In this document: piece after piece, positions 57,418 to 64,000 of the stretch
Layout of the letters: each line of letters begins with the position of its first letter
Numbering within the stretch: the stretch's first letter is position 1
Origin: Neurospora intermedia
Taxonomy: Eukaryota; Ascomycota; Sordariomycetes; Sordariales; Sordariaceae
NCBI GenBank assembly: GCA_037102815.1
Contig: BTPP01000006.1
Span: forward strand, 2,728,001-2,792,000
Direction: 5' to 3'
Length of the DNA: 64,000 bases
Position numbers and translations under genes: made by a program
Notes under the pieces: generated by a model
Database searches by the model: none
What the model was told of the DNA's origin: nothing
Seen by the model: only the letters and a program-made list of their open reading frames with translations

Positions 57418-58244
57418 TTTGTCTGGGAGGGGATAGTACATGCATGTCGCTGGGGTGGAGTTGCAGTAGTGTAGTGGAATTGCGAACAGGTTGTGGCATG
57501 TAATGTCTGGATATACGGCAGTCGGTTGGCCTGTCGGATGGCTTCGTTAACGTCTGTACTCTGAACGGATGGATGGATAGCTCTTCAGCAGCGGTTTTCT
57601 TTATAGACTGGTATGGTATGGTATGTCTGGTATGGTACGGCTTCTTCAACTGTTTTGATTGGGACATTGCTTGGGACATGATGGATATGGATGGATGGAT
57701 GGATGGATGGATGGGGTTTCGGGTACTTTGAATCTTTTTCTCTTGTATGATGAATTGAATGACCACACAACACAACACAACACAAACATAAGGAATGGAT
57801 ACATTACATGAATTGGTGTTAATGGATATGGCTTGCTTCTCTAACTCTCATTGTTTGTCGCTCCCTTCCTTCTTTTTTTTTTCTTTAGTTTATACATACT
57901 ACAAAGTCATATGCACTGATACGAAATCCCTCGAGGTTAATGTTGTTTATACCTACTACAAATCCGTAGGAACAAATACCGACACGCTCGCAAAGTTGAA
58001 TATTATGTATACCTACTACAAGTTCACAGGCACTCATACCCAAAACCCTCACAAGATTGAAACTTTTCTACTCGTCGCATCGCATCGCATTGCACTGTTT
58101 CCATTTTCTTTTCTTTTCTTTTCTTTCTTCTTCTAAGTTTTTTTTCTTTTCCCTTTGTTTGGGGGTGGTCTTCCACCGTACGATGACAGCAATAACTGTC
58201 TACTTAGCCTCTGATTATGCCGCTGCTAATAACAACCAATCAAA
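57418..58244. other. Intergenic region with (ATGG)n and 57-60 nt repeats
   Basis: 3' flank of MCM10 followed by non-coding DNA. It has a (ATGG)n tract at 57687-57714 and pyrimidine runs at 57861-57886 and 58100-58160. The diverged tandem repeat at 57891-58067 is listed separately. A CGCAT repeat occurs near 58077. No gene is supported. Confidence 0.55.
57891..58067. repeat. Three diverged tandem units of 57-60 nt
   Basis: Units start at 57891, 57948 and 58008. Each begins with TATAC(A/C)TACTACAA, followed by a diverged part in which GGCACT, ATAC and CCTC-like words recur in the same order. The spacing is 57 and then 60 nt, both multiples of three, and one forward frame stays open through all units, reading YTYYK at the start of each. 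The units end about 180 nt before the tRNA-Thr gene. Confidence 0.75.
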
Positions 58245-58316
58245 GCCCGCATGGCTCAGTGGTAGAGCGCATCACTAGTAATGATGAGGTCGTCAGTTCG
58301 ATTCTGGCTGTGGGCA
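58245..58316 (+). tRNA. tRNA-Thr (anticodon AGT), second copy
   Basis: 72 nt, identical base for base to the gene at 19953-20024 and in the same orientation, so the same cloverleaf and anticodon AGT apply. Flanks differ except for a shared CAAA directly before the gene. T-rich sequence follows from about 58327. Confidence 0.96.
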
Positions 58317-59178
58317 ATGAATACCCATTTCTTTTGCTTTTTGCGGTTCCACCCCCAATGGAGTCGTTCTTTAGCTCACTTTCTTTTCCTTTTCCTTCTT
58401 TTCCCTTTTTTATTTTTCTTTTTTTGTTTTTCATTGAGGGTTTGGCCAGCTTTGTTTTGAGGTCGCAGATGGATAATGGGTCGCATTGCAGTTCCGTATC
58501 AGGTGTACCATGCTTTGTTGGTTAGATGGATGGGTTGTGTAAGTTTCGGTAGAAAGGTTGAATGGAATGGAATGGGATAGGATTACAATAGGATAAAGTG
58601 AAAGATTTATTGGCCGACCGACAAACCGGGACTGATCAAGATGTATGTAAAATGAAAATAAACGAGCGAGGGACGAGTGAATGGTAGGTAAATATGTAGT
58701 ACCAACGTGCAAAAGCACCGCGGGTATCAATCAATCATTCCTTTAACTTAACTTCCTCTCATTTGACTGATACTCTTCTTCATCCTTCATCTTAAAAAGT
58801 ATTTTACTCCCTCGCGCGCATACAACAGATTATTTTGAATACTCCATCCACAACACACTTGCCTGGAAAAGAAATATACAAGGGTACTACTCCAACATCC
58901 AATCCACTCATTTCATTTCGAACCTTGATTCATTTTCGTTCCTCCATTTGTGTTGTATACCTAACGAACCTAGCCGGACCCTGACCTGAATGAACCATTG
59001 GGTTGTTGTTATTCTTGTTATGATGAGAAATAATAACCCGCACGAAAAACGCCTCGAACAACCTATGAATGAGTTGAAATACCCGATCCGAACCATGCCC
59101 CCTACCGTGCCATACCATTCCCTATCCGTCCCTACTAAACCATGGAATGTTTCCTCTTTCTTAAAAAAAGCAGAAACG
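58317..59178. other. Intergenic region
   Basis: tRNA terminator region, then the 3' flank of the sirtuin gene. It is T-rich near 58376-58430 and contains GGAATGGAATGGAAT-type short repeats near 58559. No gene is seen. Confidence 0.5.
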
Positions 59179-61424
59179 TCACTCCTCTGCTCCCTTCTCG
59201 CTTCCTTTTCCTTCTCCCGACTTTCCATTTTCCACTCCCTTTCCCTTCTCCTTAGCAAGACCTTTTTCCTTCACCTTACCACCACTTTCCTTCTTCCCCT
59301 CCTTCTCCTTATCTTGCATAGCCCCCTCCTTCACCCTCTCCTTCTCCTTCATCTCCCTCTTCCTCTCCTTCTCCGCCCGTTTCTCCAACTTCTTCACCCG
59401 TTCCGCCGCAGCCTTCATATCCTCCTGCTCCCTCATCTCCCGCTCCCTCTCCTCCCTCTTCCTTCTCCGTTCCTCGCGATTCGCCTCCCTCTGCTCCTTG
59501 GCCACCTCCTTGGGCGTAGAATGATGCGTCAGCTCCGCCACCACCGTCGGTTTCGGCTTGGGTTCCACCTGCGTAAACACATGGCGGGAATTATACCCCT
59601 CTGCCAGCTCCGTGCGAATCACTTGGTTTTCGGGGATCATCTCATGCTGGAGATCCCACCCGGCGCGCTTGCACAGTTCCGACACGACCACGTCGCAGTC
59701 GCCGAGCAGGTCAATGTCAAAGTTGACATGCGAGACGGGCGTGCGCGAGATGTAGATTTGGGGGATGTGCGGTGGTAAGAAGGGGACGACTTCGGAGACG
59801 GGGGCGACTTTGAGCGAAGTGCCAATGACGATGACCAGGTCGACCAAGTCGCGATCGTGCTCCGTAAGCCGCGTCGAGAACTCGTCCGGCAAGGCCTCGC
59901 CGAAGAAGGTGATGTCGGGCTTCATAACCCCGCATCCCATCGTGTTGGAGCCGTGCTCGGACGAGTAGTAAGGGTCGGAAGAGAAGTGGCCATTGTTGTT
60001 GTTGTTGTTGCTGTTGTGGTGGTCGAATTCGGAATCGGAATTGCTGTCGTACTCGCCGGGCTTTACGCGACGCGGCTTCTTCTCGGTGCCGTCGCGGAGG
60101 AGCTTGCGCTTTCGAGACGAGTTGTTGGTGGTGCGGCTGCCTTGGGCGCACTTGCGGCAGCGAGGGATGCGGCCGGCCTTGATTTCGGGAAAGATGGATT
60201 CGCCGGGGACTTTGTAGCCGCACTTTACGCAGGTGGCGGTGGCGAAGGAGCCGTGGCATTGCACGAGCTTGTCTGGGTGGATTCCCGCTTTGGCTTCGAG
60301 GTTGTCGATGTTTTGCGAGTAGTTGGTTAGTAGCTTCCCCTTTTGCTGGAGCAGGGCGATGAAAGCATGTGTCGGCGAGAAGCGCTCTGTGTTGGGCAGG
60401 ATGTCGCGCGCCACCGAGTAGAAGATGTTGGGGTCTTGGCGGAAAATGTTGATGTCGAAGACCTCCTGGGGGTCGCTGAGACCGAGGTGCTCGAGCTTGG
60501 AGTAGAGACCGGTGCCCTTAGAGCGGAAGTCGGGGATTCCAAGTGAGGTGGAGATGCCGGCACCGGTGAGGACGATGATGTTCTTGGAGCGCTTGAGCAG
60601 CTCCACGGCGTCGTCAATGGTGTTGTATTTCATCAGCTTTGCCCGCTTTTGGATCTCGCGGGTCATGGCCAGCGTGAGAAGGCTGAAATAGGCATCATCG
60701 CCTGCGCCTTCCAGGAAGGCGGGCGGACGAATGCCAAAGGCCGTGAGGAGCTTCTTGATGGGAATGACGCCTGCGTCTACGGTTCGCTGGACGAACACCT
60801 TAGGTCCGACCAGTCTAAGAAGTCGTCGATACTCGACCGCTTCCTCCGGAGTGCAGGCTTCAGGATCTAAGCAGCAATTCATAGTTAGCATAATGCCTTC
60901 TTGACAGCATTTGACCAGTGTTTCAAGTTCCCTCGCGCTTTCCGCCGCTTCCGACGCAATGCTTTATACCCGTTCCACCGTACCCATTTTCACCCTCAGT
61001 TCACGAACTGAAAGAAGCTCAAAGTAGCCCGTTTGCGCCTGCAAAGCCATCAAAGGCCTGCCAGAAGAACAAAACCCGCAAAATCCGTCTGTGAGACTGT
61101 TTGAGAGATGTGAAACCTACCATCAGTAAAGAACTTGTCCTCCGTGATATCCTCCAAAATCTCCTCAAAAATGGACTCCGTCTCCCACGACTCATGGAGA
61201 TCGTTGACATGTTCCTCCAGCTCGTTCAGCTGTCTGTGCGCAACCGGGTGGGTAATGTCCTCCTCCAAGTCGAGCAAATGCTTCTTTTCGTCGTAGTTGA
61301 CCACTTCCTTCATTCTGCTCGACTTTTTCGGTGCGGGCCCCGAGGCGCTGCTGCTGCTGCCACTTGCGGCGGCGGCGGCGGCGGCCCCTGCGCCGTTGAC
61401 AACCCCGCGACGCGAGGGATCCAT
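59179..61424 (-). CDS. SIR2-family NAD-dependent protein deacetylase
   Basis: Two exons, 61121-61424 and 59179-60866, joined by a 254-nt GT-AG intron with a TGCTAAC branch word; 663 aa. The catalytic core is that of class I sirtuins (yeast Sir2/Hst1): [15 protein letters not shown] at about 203-217, QNID at 286-289, the catalytic His at 306 (CHGSF), zinc cysteines 314, 317, 338 and 341, and GEALPDEF then [18 protein letters not shown]. An Asn/Ser-rich insert splits the zinc module from the second Rossmann half. The N-terminal region, with [22 protein letters not shown], resembles the fungal Sir2 helper region. The C-terminal 170 residues are an extreme Lys/Glu/Arg run. In Neurospora the sirtuins are called nst; this could be the Sir2-like nst-1, but I cannot confirm that. 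Likely role: histone deacetylation and silencing. Confidence 0.9.
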
Positions 61425-64000
61425 CTTTTCTTCTCTTTCTGCGCTCTTTCTGTCCGGCTCTTGGAAAACTCGAGATCTGAAAATCCTTGATACCGCTTGC
61501 GTCTGCTTATGGAGGGCGTCGATGGAAACAGCGATGATGAAAGGGAAATGCGTTCAAGGTAATTTTGGAAGGTTGAGCGGTGAAGGCCCGAGTGTGGGTT
61601 CGAGAGTTAATGAGGTAAATAAGGCAGGGGTGTGTTGTGATTGTGGGTGACGGATGATGAGGTGGTCAAGAGGTTAGTGAGTACTTTAGGTGACCGTGAC
61701 CGTGTGTGAAAGGTGTGAGTAGTTTAGTTGTGTGTTGTTGCTCTCAGCAAGCCCGGTATGGTGACGACGAGGTTGCCTGACGTAAAAGGCGTGACGCGCA
61801 CAGCAGGCAGAAAGGGAAGAGGGGGAAGCAAAAAAGTGGTTGCGTCCGTCCTTGCCGTTCCCGCGCTCTAGGAGAGGAAGTGGAAAAGTTGATGAAGCGA
61901 CTCTATTGAAGGAAAACGAAAAGGAGGTAAAACTCTAATAAGAAATTGCCCCAGTTCCCGGTTGGTTGCCCTGGCAGAGTCACTTGAATGTGGAAGTTCC
62001 AAGTTACCCTTGCGGATGGAAGTGGCAAAGAGATACCCAAGATAGAAAGGGTGGTGATGAGGTGTGAAATGGGGCCGCTGAGACCGATGATGAATCAGAG
62101 GGCTCAATAAAAAGAGTCTAGAGAGGTAAAGAGGTGAGAGTGCCAAAAGCCGGGGCAATTAGGAAGTTGATAAAAGCGCGCGATGATGGCGGTGGTGGTC
62201 TTGCGCTGTAAAGGAAAGTCGCCGACGACGAGGTGTCCGGAAATCTTGGAAATGGCCGGCGTTGAGATGGATACCGGGAGTCTAGATGGTTCCGTGAATT
62301 GGAGGCCGACTTGTTCGAAAGTGGAAACGGAAGGAACTGAAAAAAGGGAGAGATGGAATCGGGCCTCGACTAGGGAAAGAGAGAGAACAATAAAGTAGAA
62401 AAAAAAATAAAAAAGGGAGAGACAGAATTACGAACGAGCGCAATAAGACGAGACGATCGTTTTAGGGAGACACGGAAAGAGAAAGAAAGTGGATATCGTA
62501 TCGTGGTCAGTAACGGGATAGCCTGTGAGGTCCAGCAAGTCCTGCCATTCAGTTGAACAACATCAACTGAGAATACCAGCTTTTAGCAATTTGTCACCTG
62601 CTGTTTCCCCAGTCTTCTTGGAATGTGTGTCGACGAAGAACGTTACACAGCCCATCAAGATGCAATGATACATGAATACCTCTAGACAAAGAGGAAGGCT
62701 ACTAAGAAGGAAACAACAGCGATTGACATTGGCCTGCAAGTAAGTGGTGCTACTATGGTCCCAGTCGGGTTGCCCTGGTTCTTGGCTTGATGGATAGAGG
62801 GAGAGGTAGTGAGCGAGGTTCTGCACATCAACACTGTTGCCGACCTCCAAGCAAGCCAAGCAATTAGTCCCGGTCAGTTCAGTTATGAGCTTAAGCCTTG
62901 GACACAGGGCAGTTATTGCAAGAAGCAAGAGAGTTAGAGGTCATCCAAAGCGGAAAGAGCAAGTCGACTACATTCGAACATCAGCACTCGGAAATCCAAA
63001 CAGGATTGTTGCTTGCCTGTTCATCCGGATGGAGGGTGTTGCCGTTCGCAGGATGAGTGTGGTGTACAGCACTGTTTTTTATGCTCCGAGGGGCAGTGCT
63101 GTTAACAGTCTAACACCCGTCCGTGCCATCACATTAACATACGCCGGGCGGGGACATGCAGCGAGACTGTGTGCCAAATATCACAAAGTGACGTGAACTT
63201 TCCAAGTTGCCCGGCTATTCACATTTCATGTGCTACTGGGCAAAGATCTTAAGTTTTGAAAGATGGTGAAGTACGAGTGTCATGCCATCACCATCGTCTA
63301 CCAACGGGTGCTAACTTCGTAGTTAATCAGCGTTCCAGCGCCTTGTTAGTTTACTAACTCAACCCTGTAGCACCGATCAGGCCTAGAGAAGCATCACACA
63401 TCAACGTATCACCAAAAGCTTCAACCCCAGGCAGTCAAGTTTCTCTTCATATGTAGATTCCGCTGTTGGTTTCTAGCAGTACTTGGGAATCATAAAACTA
63501 AATACGTACAAGGAATGTCGTGTGGACAAGGGGTATCGATATTCCGCGTCTTTTATCTCATGTCCATCCATCCCTCATTCCTCCCCAAAAACGTATTACT
63601 GCCGCAACAGCATTAAAACAAACGTATGCATACTATACTCGTCAAAGTCTTCCTTCATTCAGTAACCACACAGTCACTCGACCCTCCCTTCCCACTCCTT
63701 CTCTGCTCCCGTACAGTGTATATAACCTGCTTTGTCCAACAAGGACAAAACACCCCGCAAAAAAAAGACCTGTAACTTCAAACGCCAAGCTTGCAAAGTC
63801 CCATAAATCCGAGCGAGTGTTTTGTTTAACCACTTCCTCCTCTCCCACCGAGCTCTCTCTCTCTCTTTTTTTCTTGGTTGCCTGAACACAGTTGTGTACA
63901 ACTAGTATTACAACGTATCAATCGATAGAACATGTAGTGAAGGTGTATGAAAAAATAACAAAGAACAAATAAAGGGTTACCAAATCGAGTTAGATTCAAA
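61425..64000. other. Right-edge non-coding stretch
   Basis: Starts with the promoter and leader of the sirtuin gene, then 2 kb without a gene I can support. Frames at 62563-62928 (-) and 62837-63196 (+) of about 120 codons overlap in opposite directions and show no domain-like content. AT-rich sequence and AATAAA words near the right end could be the 3' end of a gene beyond the window. Confidence 0.45.

Noticed and set aside
62563-63196. Two opposed frames of about 120 codons near the right edge
   Set aside because: They overlap, and neither shows domain-like content or gene signals.
1-64000. CRISPR arrays, dispersed 5S rRNA genes, coding transposons and virus-like elements
   Set aside because: None of their hallmark sequences was noticed on either strand; repeats seen are microsatellites, hairpins and the small elements listed.

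Overview
The window looks like nuclear DNA of a filamentous ascomycete, most likely a Sordariomycete close to Neurospora or Sordaria. The evidence is: short introns (about 50-85 nt) with GTAAGT/GTATGT-type donors, CTAAC-type branch sites and YAG acceptors; CT-rich leaders; 1-3 kb intergenic gaps full of AGGTAGG-type words and microsatellites; a HET-domain gene; and proteins that read as Sordariales versions of conserved eukaryotic genes. The species is inferred, not proven. Fifteen protein genes, two intact tRNA genes and one or two tRNA relics can be supported. No transposon with coding capacity, virus-like element or CRISPR array was seen. Layout, left to right: a complex I accessory subunit (729-1344, -); a 2.7 kb gap holding a 32-bp perfect inverted repeat; a hypothetical protein with an internal duplication (4056-5261, +); a decayed tRNA-Thr (about 5726-5797, -); a kelch/galactose-oxidase-like membrane protein (6699-8733, +) convergent with TRAPPC11 (8876-13013, -); DNA2 nuclease-helicase (13962-19335, +), divergent from TRAPPC11; tRNA-Thr(AGT) (19953-20024, +); a poly-T/poly-G tract; a HET-domain protein (20841-22942, +); a small Cys-rich protein (24132-24449, -); a KIN1/MARK-type kinase (27088-29838, -); a 3.9 kb gap; the G-patch protein GPATCH1 (33722-35979, +); a Whi2-type protein (38429-39586, + with a long open stretch upstream); a DapA-family protein lacking the catalytic lysine (41081-42205, +); a SurE-TTL fusion of the PBY1 type (42490-45448, -); an unknown nuclear-looking protein (47013-48564, -); DASH subunit DUO1 (50067-51195, +); RNase H2 subunit B (51464-52765, -); MCM10 (54484-57417, +); a second identical tRNA-Thr (58245-58316, +); and a SIR2-family deacetylase (59179-61424, -). 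The last 2.6 kb has no gene I can support. Functionally the window is a mix of housekeeping genes. Several concern chromosome replication and maintenance: DNA2 (Okazaki flap processing), RNase H2B (ribonucleotide removal), MCM10 (origin firing and fork stability), DUO1 (kinetochore-microtubule coupling) and a sirtuin (silencing). RNase H2B and MCM10 are divergently arranged across one 1.7 kb promoter region. This is proximity only, not an operon. The most unusual items are the DapA-family protein without its Schiff-base lysine and tyrosine, the tRNA-Thr relic that keeps a poly-T tail, the diverged 57-60 nt repeat that stays open in one frame upstream of a tRNA, the 32-bp inverted-repeat element, a GC-AG intron in the kinase gene, and the ATG-less open N-terminal stretch of the Whi2 gene.
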